Shown piece by piece: positions 12,132-23,697 of a DNA stretch of 64,000 nucleotides; the stretch's first letter is position 1; each line of letters starts with the position of its first letter. The notes beneath the pieces are model-generated. The model was not told the DNA's origin. It did not search any database and saw only the letters and a program-made list of their open reading frames with translations. Source of the stretch: Turnera subulata (taxonomy: Eukaryota; Streptophyta; Magnoliopsida; Malpighiales; Passifloraceae); assembly GCA_028386065.3 (NCBI GenBank), contig JAKUCV010001068.1, positions 56,706-120,705 of the forward strand. The letters are read 5' to 3'. A program made the translations under genes and the position numbers.

Positions 12132-12762
12132 GTAAACAGGGCAGTTGCGCTTCTAATTGCCTGGTTTGTTGCAACGGAAACAATTTCCTACCATTGTAAC
12201 ACCACCCATGGGATTCAGCACATGAGAACAAGAAGATGTACATGCACCAAACCATTTGGTACATTTCTTCTTCTAGTCAAACTTTGCTTTACCCTTTCCT
12301 TTGCCAAGGAAACCAAGACCCTCAAGGCTCTCAATGTATCTAATCATCTTGAGCACATGAGGTCTCACGGGTGATGACTCGGCCATCTTGTATTGGAACA
12401 ATGCCTTAGAGGTCTTGTACCTCTCATGCCTTGCTTGCTCTACACAGAGCATTTTCAGGTGTTTGATCATATCGAACGCCCCCATGTTCTCGTGTTGCTT
12501 CTGAAGCTCAGAGTCCATGGTAATTAGTATAAGACATGCAATCATCCAATGCATCATCAACATGCTTCTTATAAGCATCTCATTCTGCCCTAAGAGCATT
12601 AAGCGCCGGTTCATTAGGAACAGGCCATTCAAGGACATACAATTTTTTTTCTTGTTTGAGGACTATCTTCAAAATGTGATGCCACTCTAGGAAACTATTC
12701 CTATTCATCTTGTCCTTCTCAAAGACCGATCGTAATGATAATGTGCTAGTGTTTTGTGCCAT
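12132..12762 (-). pseudogene. gag of copia I
   Basis: The minus-strand start MAQNTSTLSLRSVFEKDKMN at 12762 is typical of copia gag (UBN2 type). The frame shifts near 12600 and runs on to 12273 (HLKMLCVEQARHERYKTSKA). The zinc knuckle at about 12130-12175 reads CFRCNKPGN, then a TAG stop, then KRNC. The usual His is Asn and the residue before Lys-Arg is a stop, so the metal site is destroyed. Confidence 0.8.
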
Positions 12763-13321
12763 GGTAACTTTACAACAATGATCAACTCACACAAATAATA
12801 GTCATGTATACAAAATCATTTAACAAGGAATTCTATTAAATGATACTCCTACTATGAATAAAAATAATCATAAGTAGACCAAGATCCATATTTCACCACA
12901 ATATAAGTCAGCTTTGGCTGATCACTTACATCATAGCTATTTAGGTAGACAACTCTTGTCAATTACATCTCATGTAACTCTTGGATAGTTGAGTGAACAA
13001 CACTTTGTCCATATCTATCTCATAGACATTACTCAACCCTTGCCTCTAAGTCCTTAATCCTATTAAGATGACTTAGTTAAGTCCAAACCCACAATAAGCA
13101 GTCGAGATATTACAATTATCCACTCGCACCTTGCTAGAATAAACATAGACACCTTGCTTTGGCAAAACCTACCTAGTGTTGATCTAAGCAATGATGAGTG
13201 CTTATCATGGAAGGCAACTAAGAACTTAATATTTCATCAACATATGTTCATACATCATATGCATATAATCAACAAATCATACATTGATGTTATGTAAATT
13301 TGGAAACCAAAAATACATGTG

Positions 13322-13779
13322 AACATCGATGTTTTGAGAATCTGATTCTCTCAACTACTTGGCAGCACTTAGTATTTCGGCCATATCCAGAGCTGTAGAG
13401 CTTGGATTTGTGCAAACTTGGTGTCCCTGGAAAGCTAAGAAGTAGGGCTACAACTTTTCTGTTCCGGTCAGACACCAATTCGGCCTCCTTCGGCCCCGAA
13501 TTCGCAGTTGAAGTTACTGAGTTCCACAATATCGATGTTGAACCCTTCAACAACGATGTTTGGAGTTTGCGAATCTGCAAAACATCGATGTTGAACATCA
13601 AACATCGATGTTGGAGGTTTCCGAACCCTCAAAACCTCGATGTTGACCATCAAACATCGATGTTGGAGGTTACCGAGTGCATAGAACATCGATGTTAACA
13701 CTTAAACATCGATGTTTTGACCTCTCGGCCGACAATCGACCTAAGAGAACATCGATGTTGAAGCTTAAACATCGATGTT
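13322..13779. repeat. Array of the 12-bp palindrome AACATCGATGTT in the copia I leader
   Basis: Eight exact copies begin at 13322, 13581, 13601, 13653, 13685, 13705, 13748 and 13768. Copies with one mismatch begin at 13528, 13549 and 13633. They form pairs with 20-21 bp between starts, and successive pairs recur about every 52 bp (63 bp for the last). The array lies between the 5' LTR and gag. The flanking leader (12763-13321 and 13780-14182) shows no gene. Confidence 0.9.
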
Positions 13780-14182
13780 GTAGGTATCATATACCTTTCA
13801 AGCACCCTTGTCGAACTCATTCGACTTTCTACCAATAATATCTTGATTGATATCACATACCAATCAAGTTCTTGTTGTCAAAACACTTTTGACAAATCAA
13901 CCTCAACAACATATATATTACATATACACAATTGAATATAATATAACATGATCATGCTTTATCACATAGAACATATCATGTATATATACTAAAAATATAT
14001 CAAACATATGCATATATTTGCATGGCAAATCACATATACCAAAACAAATTCAGCATATCACACATATGCAAGCAAATCTCATATACTAAAAGGAATTCCA
14101 GCATATCACATATACCTAAACAAGTTCAAGCTACATCACATGTAACATATGAACATGAATTAAGTTTAGAGCTTCACAAGAG

Positions 14183-14194
14183 GCTCCGCTACCA
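14183..14194 (-). other. Primer-binding site of copia I
   Basis: On minus, next to the 5' LTR, the sequence is TGGTAGCGGAGC. The common copia site complementary to initiator tRNA-Met is TGGTATCAGAGC, so three bases differ. Copia III has exactly the same variant (32123-32134). Confidence 0.7.
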
Positions 14195-14195
14195 C

Positions 14196-15722
14196 TGTAG
14201 GTTTCCGGACATGCAATTGACACTCAAAAGCAAGCAAAATACGCAGCGGAAAAACCGGAAACAACACAGGAACACATGTGAAGCATATAAACCGAATAAC
14301 AATTTTCCGTACCTTTCACGGTTATGATCTTTCACCCAACTGTAGAACCGAATCAGCAAGAGCCAGACATAAGCCTCGCCCCTCTACGGTATCCACACGA
14401 ACCGTTGTAACCGGCTGAAGAACGTCTCACGACTTCAACCCGAGCTCTCCCGAACTGGTGTGCTAGCAACAGATTTCCGGGAGTTGTGTTTGTGGTGTTT
14501 TCTTTCTTCTTTCTCAAGAAGATGTGTGTGTGTTTTGCCTCTGAAAATTTCAGACCTCAAGACACTCTCAAAGCTCTGAAAACTCTCAAGCAAGTGAGGA
14601 AGAAGGCTAGAGTAATCAGATTACTCAACCCCATCAAAAGCATAATGTAGTGGAGTTAATGGCCAACAAGGTGGACCATTAAGCAATATGATTATGTCTC
14701 CCACTAATGCACCAACACACCAACTCATCACAACACTAAGTTTGGTCAATTATTCTGACAATAATTGAACCAAACCAGCCCAAAAATGACCCTGGTCCAA
14801 CCACGGTCCAACTGTAGTCCAACCACACCTTGGTCGAACCATGGTCCAACCACGGTTCAACCACCTGCTCGAATCAACGGCTGTATGTGTGTGACCCTGT
14901 AGGCACTTGTAACGTCCGACAATAATTGTAAACTCATTTACAATTATAAGCAAAGAGCGGCGTCTAGCAACACATCATTGCTACCCGAACGACAAGATCA
15001 GTACTGATTCATATGCCTCGCAAACATGTCATCGTCCCTTCGTCCCATTATCAAGATTAAACCGAGACATGGAATATGTCAATCTCGTATATGTTTAATC
15101 TCGGTTTCTTGATCCTCGAGTTAACTGTGTAAAACGGATACCAATGATATCACCATATCATAATCCGAGCACGGCAGTGCATTTACAGTTCAACTCTATC
15201 AAGAAACCATCCGATAATATACCCGTTATATGGGTTGGACGAATCCCCTCTGGATCATACAAAACCCACTACACACTTATCATATACCCAATGATTACCC
15301 TTAAGTCCACCCAGTTACGGATGACTAGGAATAGTATCAAAGTATATGACTTACATGTTGGGAACCTTGACGATCTCAGGTCTAAGGACAATACATATAA
15401 GAATCGCTATCGACAAATATATAACGCTCCATGTAGCATTCTTATGTGGGTCGGTCCAGTCCACAAGTTCTCCAACTTGTACCCGTATGTAGAATTCATA
15501 TCACATATAAATTCTCAACATACGCTAGTCTTAATTTACTATTACAACCCATCCATAATAATAATCGACTAGGGACATTTAAGAATATATCAAATATATA
15601 TTCTAGGGTTATAAATATGTGCAAGCGATTATCTCATAATCATATTTATTGGAATAACATTAATGTATATACACGACTATATACGATCATCCATTGATTG
15701 GCTTTTGGGCATATTACTAACA
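14196..15722 (-). repeat. 5' LTR of copia I
   Basis: This is the partner of 7688-9213, with the same termini and about 2 % divergence by eye. It is followed by the target duplication CAGAC at 15723-15727 and then by the continuation of element A. Confidence 0.93.
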
Positions 15723-15727
15723 CAGAC

Positions 15728-16516
15728 ATGAGTAGAACCAGAAAGGAAAAGAACCCAATCATGAGAGATCCAGACCTAGGCGTCTAAATGTGAGAACCAG
15801 TAAGCTAGGCGACCAGTCCCTGCAAACCTTGAGAATGAGCTGATCTTGAGACATACAAGTCAGAAGCCGGGAATCCGGTTCTCGCAAACGTTGAGATGAG
15901 GAGACTAGACGAAAACCGATTACCCAATATTCACAAACCTTGGCATGAGGTAACACCTAGACATAGGATGAAGTTCACAAACCTCGGCACGAGGTAACAC
16001 CCAGACAAAAGATGAAATGCCCAAACCTCGGAATGAGGTAACACCCAGCCATAGGATAAGGTTCACAAACCTCTGCATGAGGTAACACCTAGACATAAAA
16101 TGAAATCCACACACCTCGGCAAAGGGTAATACCCGAACATGAGATGAAATGCACAAACTTCGGCATGAGGTAGCACCCAGACTAAGACGGTCAGGCCAAC
16201 GACCCGATAGATAAGATGATCCTACCACCTCGGGATGAGATGATTCCCGAGAATATGGGATGAGATGATTCCCATAAACCGACGGCCAGTCCCTCAAATC
16301 TCAGGATGAGATGATTCTTGAGAAATCTGTAATGAGATGATTCCCAGAAACCGAGGGCCAGTCCCTCAAACCTTCAGGATGAGATGATTCTTGGAGTGGA
16401 GCATGGAATGCTCCAAACCATAGCACACACCACGAGCATCAATCATTCAAATTTGGTTGTTCTTGTCTTACGTTGTTTCATCCTTAATTCATAAGGACTC
16501 ATCAACGAGGGGCATC
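15728..16516 (+). repeat. 3' region word array of element A, part 2
   Basis: Noncoding. At about 15935-16180, units of roughly 60 bp carry the inverted repeat ACCTC-GGCAT-GAGGT (often degenerate) followed by AACACC. At 16220-16395 a second word, GGGATGAGATGATTCCC, recurs. Element B carries the same words inverted at 60240-60620. The polypurine tract GAGGGGCATC (16507-16516) precedes the LTR. Confidence 0.75.
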
Positions 16517-18100
16517 TGTGAACACCCAAATTTGACCCACGAAAATTTTACTAAATGAGACTTTGTACATGTGTAGACTTGGGATCAATTAGATGATTTG
16601 GTCCAAGGTTCAAGCATGATATGAATTGTAGTTTAGTAGAATTAATGTATTTTGATGACATAAACCATTATGCACTTAAATCCTAGGATTAATGAGATGA
16701 TTTGGCCTTAGGATAAAACATATGATAAGGTTTATTTGCATTAAGATATATTTGGGCCTTTTTTTATTTGTTTTTACCCAATAATAATGAGATGATTTAT
16801 TCTTGGGATAGGAATGAATTTAAGGGGGGTCCAAATTGATTATTCTCCAGAGTTTGTCCAGCCCATTAACACATTTCTAGCAGATCAATTTTAGCTCTGA
16901 TTTTCGTGGAAAATCAGAATTAATTATCATTTAATTAGATTATGTTTTTTTGGTATGATTTTGGGTGTTAATGGGTAATCTTTTGATTATGGAATGATTT
17001 GAGGGAGTGATGACCAAGTAATTGAGTGATTCTGGGTAGATTAGGGGTTGATTATGCGGTAGGATCGAATCAGGCCTGAATTATGGGGATTGGGGGCTCG
17101 AAAAGGAAAGAACGGGTGAAACGCGGGGCGACCGGCGGCCATTTCGCGAAGACAACCGGCTGCCGGCGGGCATCCACACAAGTGCGCCGATAGTGGCGGT
17201 CATGCAGTGGATGACCGCCGGCCATGGCTGTCATCACCTTCCAGAATCCCCGATTTTTCCCGTTTTTGTTTCTTTTTTGATCCTACGTGGTTTTGGACCA
17301 GATTTTCGGGCATAATCTTCACCATTAAGCAGGTCCACGCCCCTAGGCTTCCCAGAGTACTATAAATAGGCCCCCTACACACATTTTAGAGGACACAATC
17401 TTTCTCACATACACACCCATAAGCTTTTCTTGCTTGGAGAAACTCTACTTCTCCAAGCTTAGAAATATTTTCTAAGGCAAAAACTCTGAAGGATTTTCGT
17501 GGGGATCATCAAGCAGTAGTCTAGCAAGGAGGAATCAAGAAGAGGATCAACCATAGAGCTAAGGATGGCAAGAAGGTGGGTGTAGAACTCAACCCATTGC
17601 AAGGAGCTAGAGGAGGGCTACACAAGGTAATCCTAAATCCTTTTTGATTGATTCTTGGTGATTGATTGCTGATGTTTTTGATGATGTAAGTGGCCACTGT
17701 GTGCCATGTTTAGAACTACGTGGCTTTGACACCGATCACTTGGGTACGTAGGTAGTCTCGGTCTCACAACAGGATGCAAGCCAAGTCTTTTCCTCCCCCC
17801 TTTCTTTGTTTTCGACACTTGCATACTTGCACACTTGCACAAGGTGCACTTTTTTTTTTGATTGCACAAGGTTTCGACCCAACACGGATGGGTTCCTAAC
17901 ACCTTCCCATCCGTGACAAACCAGATCCCATTTCTTTGGTTCCCCATGACCGGTTGCCTAAGGAGTCATATGAAGGTTTTTCCCAAGTTTTGCCCTTAAT
18001 AAAACTTGGGTGGCGACTCCAATGATATGGGATTGACCCGAGGAAGAAGGTGAAAGGAATAGGTGAATAGGCCCAAGTGATTTTGGGTCGGGTATTCACA
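16517..18100 (+). repeat. 3' LTR of element A
   Basis: TGTGAACACC...GGTATTCACA, 1584 bp, is the full-length version of the repeat at 1-1209. Palindrome left arms lie at 17151, 17182 and 17213 (31 bp apart) and the TATA box at 17361-17368. It abuts copia II at 18101, which it truncates. Confidence 0.93.
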
Positions 18101-18394
18101 ACCAGAAGCGTCGCTAAGCCATTGCGACCAAAGCCCACAACTTTTTGGGTTCAGTTGATTTTCCGGCGACACTCCGGTGAGCCTTTTCTACCATTTTTCG
18201 GCCACTTTCTTGAGCTGATTTCGGATTTTTTGGACTTCCCTACAAACAGCGACCTGATCCCTCTGCTTTCCTTGAATTCTGGCATCATCAGTTTTCCAGC
18301 GACCAGATTCCGACGATTTCGTATTTACTGTTCACGGGTGAGATTTTTCCTTTTTTTACAGTATTATTTTCTACCTGTTAATTTTTCTTTACCA

Positions 18395-19246
18395 TGAATG
18401 AGGAGAAGGATAAACAAACAAGTGTTGTTACTAGTGACATCAAAAAATCCGATCATCCCTTTGTGCAAATTAGATCAGTTAAATTGGATGGATGCGACAC
18501 CTATTTAGCAGTCTAGATCCAGTTTACTCTTTATCAAAGCTAAGAAATTGCAGGGATATATTAATGGAGAAACGAAAAAACAGGAGGCTTCTAGTTCGAC
18601 GTTCAGTCAATGGGACTCTAATAATTCCCTTGTTATGGGATGGCTTTTGAACTCTAAGCAACCACGAATTGGCAGACAATACCTTTTCATGGACACGACT
18701 GCCAAGATTTAGAAGGCCGCTAAGCTTACTTATTCCTGCTCTGGACATGATGCTCAAATCTTTGACATTCGTCAAAGGATTCACAACACCAAACAAGGTG
18801 TTTTGACTGTTGATCAATATTATTCTGAATTGGAGTGTCTCTGGCAGGAATTAGATTATTATCAAGCTTTTCAAGCAACTTGTCCAGCAGATGCCGAAAA
18901 GTTCCAGACAATGATAGAGAAGGAGCGGGTTTATGACTTCCTAGCTAGACTAAACAGTGAATATGATCTAATAAGAGCACAGGTACTTCGAAGTGTTCCT
19001 TTTCCAAAGCGAGGTGAAGCTTTCTCTCAAGTTCAGAGGGAGGAAGGAAGAAGAAGTGTTATGCTTTATCAGCCTCCCCAAGAGAAATTGGGATTTGCAG
19101 CCAGAGAGGCCCCCGAATCGTTGCAATTTAGTGCTTCAAAACAACTTCACTGTGACTACTGTGGCAAACCAAGGCACCAAGGAGCATTGTTGGAAATTAC
19201 ATGGCCGACCAACCAGAGGACGTCCAGGAAAACGATTCCCTCCTAA
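18395..19246 (+). pseudogene. gag of copia II
   Basis: The start ATG at 18395 (MNEEKDKQTS) leads into LDGCDTYLAV, then stops at about 18513 and 18538. The UBN2-like core reads TVDQYYSELECLWQELDYY (18807 onward), with YDFLARLNSEYDLIRAQVL. The CCHC knuckle CDYCGKPRH...KEHC at about 19152-19195 is split by a one-base frameshift. Gag would package the RNA. Confidence 0.85.
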
Positions 19247-19426
19247 AGCACAGGCTCATTTGACTGATGCTGTTGACCAATCTTCTGCTCCTGTGACTGA
19301 GGCTGTTGACTCTCTCTCATTTACAGATATTCAAAGCTTAAAGGATCTTCTTTCACAGCTTAGTTCACCTTCTAGTGCTACTTTCAATTTTGTGCAATCA
19401 GGTACTGCTTTTATTGCTAAATTGAT

Positions 19427-20767
19427 TCATGGATAACTGATTCTGGTGCGAATAGACACATGTTAGGCTCTTTCCAAAATCTTTTTCATAATTGTTCCCC
19501 TTGTCAAACACCTGCCAAAGTTCGCATTGCTGATGGGTCTTCAACACTTGTTTCTAGTTCAGGTTCTATTGTTTGTACCCCTAATATTGAGCTCTCCTCT
19601 GTCTTTCATGTTCCTCAATTTCCTGTCAATCTCTTGTCCGTTAGTGCTATTACTAAAGATCTCAATTGTAAAATTGAATTCTTTCCTGATCATTGTGTTC
19701 TTCAGGACCTTCACACGGGAAAGACGATTGGCAATGGAAGGGTGCATGATGGCTTATATATGTTGGAGAATAGTTCAAATGGTGGTACAACTAGTCAGGC
19801 TCTTATGGGTAGTCAGGAGTTTTTGGGTAGAGCTCCAGACATCAATTCTGAAATCATACAGTGGCATCGACGGTTAGGGCATCCGTCGTTTTTTGTTTTA
19901 GAAAAACTTTATCCTAGTTTATTTTCCAAAACACGGTTTGATTCTCTCGTTTGTGATGCTTGTGAGTATGCGAAACATATTAGAAACCACTATCCTCTGA
20001 GTGCCAATTAAAGTACTATTCCTTTTATGATGTTCACTCTGCTTTTTAGGGTCCTACACAAATTCCTTCTTTATCTAGTACTCGATGGTTTGTTACTTTC
20101 ATTGATTGTTATACTAGGATGACATGGGTTTATTTTCTCAAATCTCAGAGTGATGTTTTTTCTTGTTTTCAATCCTTTCACATGATGGTACTTACCCACC
20201 CAATTTGATGCCAAGATTAAAACTTTGAGGACTGATAATGGCACAAAATATATGGATAGATGATTTCAAAACTATTTAGAATCTTATGGTATTCTTCATC
20301 AAACCAGTTGTCCTTACACTAGTGCTCAAAATAGTGTTGCCGAACGGAAAAATCGGCATCTTTTGGAAGTGACTCGATCTCTTTTATTTACCATGAATCT
20401 TCCTTAATCCTATTTGGGCGATGCCATTCTTACTGCAGCTTACCTAATCAATCGCATGCCACTTAGAGCCCTCAATTTTAAGGCTCCTTTAGAGCTCCTA
20501 CTAGGTAAGACTGCCTATACTGTTTCTCCTAAAATTTTTGGTTGTGTGTGTTTTTTTCATACACATAATGTTGGAAAGTTAGACCCTCGAGCTCTCAAGT
20601 GTGTCTTTATTGGATATTCTCCAACCCAGAAAGGTTACCGTTGTTACCATCCTCCTTCTCGTAAGTTTTTTGTCAGTATGGATGTCACCTTTTGGGAGTC
20701 TGAGTCTTATTTTCCTTCCACCCACACACCTCTTGAGGGGAAAGTAGTGATAACCATGAGGTATTAG
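19427..20767 (+). pseudogene. Protease and integrase region of copia II
   Basis: The protease active site WITDSGANRHM starts at 19430. The GAG-pre-integrase motif WHRRLGHPS (about 19862) and CDACEYAKH follow. The integrase core contains FIDCYTRMTWVYFL, RTDNGTKY (second Asp) and NSVAERKNRHLLE (catalytic Glu present). Stops interrupt it at about 20009, 20260 and 20405. The end domain reads GCVCFFHTHN...DPRALKCVFIGYS. Confidence 0.87.
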
Positions 20768-21120
20768 TTCCTACTTCAGAAACTTTAGATGATTCTTTGT
20801 TTGGGGAGATCCTACCCAGGGGGAGGAGACTGTAAGTCGTTTGGACAGACTTGATTTGTTGGTATACCCAAGAAGAAATGCTATGAAAGTGGCCATCATG
20901 CAACCGGCTCCTCGCCAATAATCTTCTCCTGCTGTTGAATCTCCTGGTGAGTCATCTCCCACTAATCCATTGGATTTACCCATTGCCTAGAGAAAAGGGG
21001 TTAGAACTTGTACCAAACATTCTGTCTCTAACTTTTTCTCTTATGATTCATTGTCTCCTTCCTATAGAGCCTTTGCCTTGTCTATTTCTTCTATGTCTAT
21101 TCCCCAGGATTGGAAAGAAG

Positions 21121-22633
21121 TAGTCCAAAATCCAAAATGGAAGAAAGCTATGGTTGAAGAAATGAGAGCTCTGCATAAAAATCAGACATGAGATCTGGTT
21201 GATTTTCCTTTTGATAAAAATTAGTTGGTTGCGAATGGGTATTTACAGTAAAGCACAAAGCGGATGGTTCAATTGAGAGATATAAAGCAAGATTGGTAGC
21301 AAAATGATTCACTCAGACTTATGGGGTGGAATACCAATAGACATTTGCTCATGTTGCTAAGATAAATACCATCAGAATTTTATTGTCCTGTGCAGCCAAC
21401 CTTGATTGGGATTTGCAGCAGTTTAATATAAAAAAGGCTTTCTCGTATGGAGACTTGGAAGAAGAAGTTTATATGGAGAATCGTCCTGGTTTTGGAAGTG
21501 AAAACACTAAGGGAAAGGTCTGTAGGCTGAAAAAGGCTCTATATGGGTTAAAACAATCACCTAGGGCATGGTTTGATAGATTTAGTAAAGCCATGATCCA
21601 TTTTGGTAATCAACAGAGTAATGCCGATCATACCCTATTTTTCAAGCATGATAGGGGTAAGATTACTCTTCTTATTGTTTATGTTGATGATATTGTGACG
21701 ACAGCAGATGATACAGACGAGATGTTTCTTCTAAAAAGGCAGTTAGTGTAGGAATTTGAAATCAAAGAGCTTGGGAAGTTACAATATTTCCTAGGTATTG
21801 AAGTAGCAAGAACTGCAAAGGGAATCTTTATTTCCCAAAGGAAGTATATTTTGGATCTTTTGGAGGAAACAAGAATGCTAGGTTGTAAAACAGTAGAATC
21901 ACCTATTGAAAGCAATCACAGACTTCAAGCGGGAATTGGAAAAACAGTTGATAAAGAACGATATCCGAGACTTGTTAGAAAGCTCATTTAGCTTTCACAC
22001 ACTAGACCTGACATAGCTTATGTTGTCAGTGTTGTAAGTCAGTTCATGCATGATCCACGAGAATCACATATGCAGGCAGTTTTTCGTATACTTAGGTATC
22101 TTAAGTCTGCACCAGGTAAAGGCCTCCTATTCTCCAAGCATGATCATTTACAAGTAGAAGCCTTTACAGATGCTGACTGAGCTGGATCACCAGATGATAG
22201 AAGATCTACAACTGGTTATTGTACACTTGTTGGAGGAGATTTGGTTGCTTGCCGGAGTAAAAAAAAGAGTGTGGTTGCTAGATCAAGTGCTGAAGCAGAG
22301 TATAGGGCTATGGCTTAAGGTGTTTGTGAGCTCATGTGGCTGAAGAAGTTATTAGATGAATTGAAGTTGTCTGAACTCAACACATTATCTCTCTACTGTG
22401 ACAACAAAGCTGCTATCAGTATTGCTCATAATCATATACAACATGATCGAATAAAGCATATTGAAATTGATCTGCACTTCATCAAAGAGAAATTCACATC
22501 CAAAGTTTTTAATATCTTTCATGTTTCTGCAGATACTCAATTGGCTGATGTCTTTACAAAAAGACTCAGCAACAGAACTTATCATCGGCTAGTTTGCAAG
22601 TTGGGCATGTGTGATATCTTTGCACCAACTTGA
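21121..22633 (+). pseudogene. Reverse transcriptase and RNase H of copia II
   Basis: Motifs in order: NPKWKKAMVEEMRAL, FNIKKAFSYGDLEEEVYM, YGLKQSPRAWFDRF, YVDDIV (about 21680) and SAEAEYRAMA. The end reads DTQLADVFTKRLSN (about 22530-22580). In the first catalytic block, Asp of the usual DVKxAFLxG is Ile-Lys-Lys here, so a key residue is lost. Stops occur throughout. Confidence 0.88.
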
Positions 22634-22640
22634 GAGGGAT

Positions 22641-22800
22641 TGTTAACCGACATATTATGTTAGCCGACATAATATATTCCACCGCCTCAAGTATTCCACC
22701 GTCTTTAGTGTTTAGAGTCCTAGTAGGATTTGTAGTAGTATAGACTTGTATAAATAGAGTATATCCCTAGTGTATTAAAATAAAAAAATCAATTATAAAA
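22641..22800 (+). repeat. 3' LTR of copia II (end uncertain)
   Basis: After the polypurine tract TTGAGAGGGAT, TGTTAACCGACATATT begins an LTR-like segment with a TATA box at 22749-22756. No partner LTR is present, so the right end (about 22791 or beyond) is a guess. Confidence 0.55.
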
Positions 22801-22879
22801 ACTTTTCATAAAAATCCTCATGAACAAATAAAATAAAAGTGCAGAAGATTTTCTCTTCCAAATTCTACTTCACTTAATG

Positions 22880-23697
22880 GAAGTGGTCCAAGCTTTCTAC
22901 TTTTGGAAACACTTTGCAACGTAGAAGTTGATATGTTGATGTGGTCCTAACTCGAAGTGATTGTGAACTCAAGTCAACTAGGAGATTCAAAGAGCCGTTG
23001 CAGCACTTTTCCCCCAAACTCAGAGCTATAAAAAAGGGCTCAAAACACCTCTGAAGATCATCCCAGTTATTTGCAAAAATCTGAGTTTATAGTTTGTGCT
23101 TACACCTATGGCTGCTGATCTGATTTCTGTATTTCATTCAGAATCTATTGAAAGGGTAGTTTGTAAGCAAGAATTGGTTTAGTTTTGCTGGATACTCAAG
23201 TCTAAGATTATATTTGAGGGTAAGTTAGAGCTTAGCCTGTGAAAAACTTGTAAAGGTTTGAGCTTAGCCTAGAAAAGCTTGTGATTTGTAAAGGTTAAGG
23301 TTGAACCCGTAAAAACCTAAGGATAGTGAGAGTTTGAAATCCTAAAGAAGGGTCCTTTAGATAGTGGAGGTACCTAGTGAGGGAAAACCACTCTAAAATC
23401 ACTTGTGCTCATCTCTCTTCCCTTCCTTACTTATGTTCTTTGTTCAAATCTCGCTATAACACTCCAGTGTGTGGTTTCAGCAGAAACCATAACTCACCTT
23501 AAGTCGGAAAGAATTTAAAACCTAACTCACCATATCTCAACTTAATTTCTTTATGTTTCTCTTTCCCTCTTTACTTTTACTCTTTGGTCAAAATCGTGAG
23601 GTAAGATTAACTGTTGTTTGCTTTTGAGAATAACCCATTTCTGCATGGAATGGGTCAAAAATTCACACAATCCGGGACTGGCGGAAACAACCTAGTT
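22880..23697 (+). repeat. Diverged LTR fragment related to copia III, opposite orientation
   Basis: On plus, this reads like the reverse complement of the copia III LTR: ACTCAAGTCAACT...GAGATTCAAAGAGCCGTTG, TATAAAAAA at about 23029, CACCTCTGAAGAT, and GTAAAGGTTAAGGTTGAACC near 23295. Similarity is only moderate. It also carries one TGGTTTCAGCAGAAACCA palindrome at 23472-23489. Copia III inserted beside it at 23698. Confidence 0.65.

Larger units (their letters stand above)
7688..15722 (-). mobile_element. Ty1/copia element copia I, complete insertion with two LTRs
   Basis: LTRs of 1526 and 1527 bp (TGTAGG...TAACA) differ at roughly 2 % of sites by eye. CAGAC is duplicated at 7683-7687 and 15723-15727. 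Element B shows the unoccupied site (about 60825-60835, inverted). The coding order on minus is gag, protease, integrase, reverse transcriptase and RNase H, as in Ty1/copia. All ORFs carry frameshifts or stops, so the copy is not autonomous although its LTRs are young. Confidence 0.95.
1..18100 (+). mobile_element. Tat-like Ty3/gypsy element A, non-autonomous, split by copia I
   Basis: Two long direct repeats (1-1209 and 16517-18100) bound an internal part that starts with a primer-binding-like site and ends just before an LTR beginning TGTGAAC. The LTR ends, leader and TTGAAAACCC words resemble those of element C, which has a gag-protease of Tat/Ogre type. After removing copia I the internal part is about 7.3 kb and holds no recognisable gag, protease, reverse transcriptase or integrase. 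It holds one antisense PMD gene (3838-6372). The 5' end of the left LTR lies outside the window, so the target duplication cannot be checked. Family placement is inferred from shared motifs. Confidence 0.85.
18101..22800 (+). mobile_element. Decayed Ty1/copia element copia II, 5' end removed by element A
   Basis: Plus-strand gag, protease, integrase, reverse transcriptase and RNase H follow in copia order, with many stops and frameshifts. A polypurine tract and LTR-like start close the 3' end (22630-22641). There is no 5' LTR, because element A begins at its leader. The remaining leader is about 18101-18394 and includes a pyrimidine-rich stretch. Confidence 0.9.

Noticed and set aside
13322..13779. 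CRISPR-like or satellite reading of the AACATCGATGTT array
   Set aside because: Confined to one copia leader, with paired spacing and no extended array.
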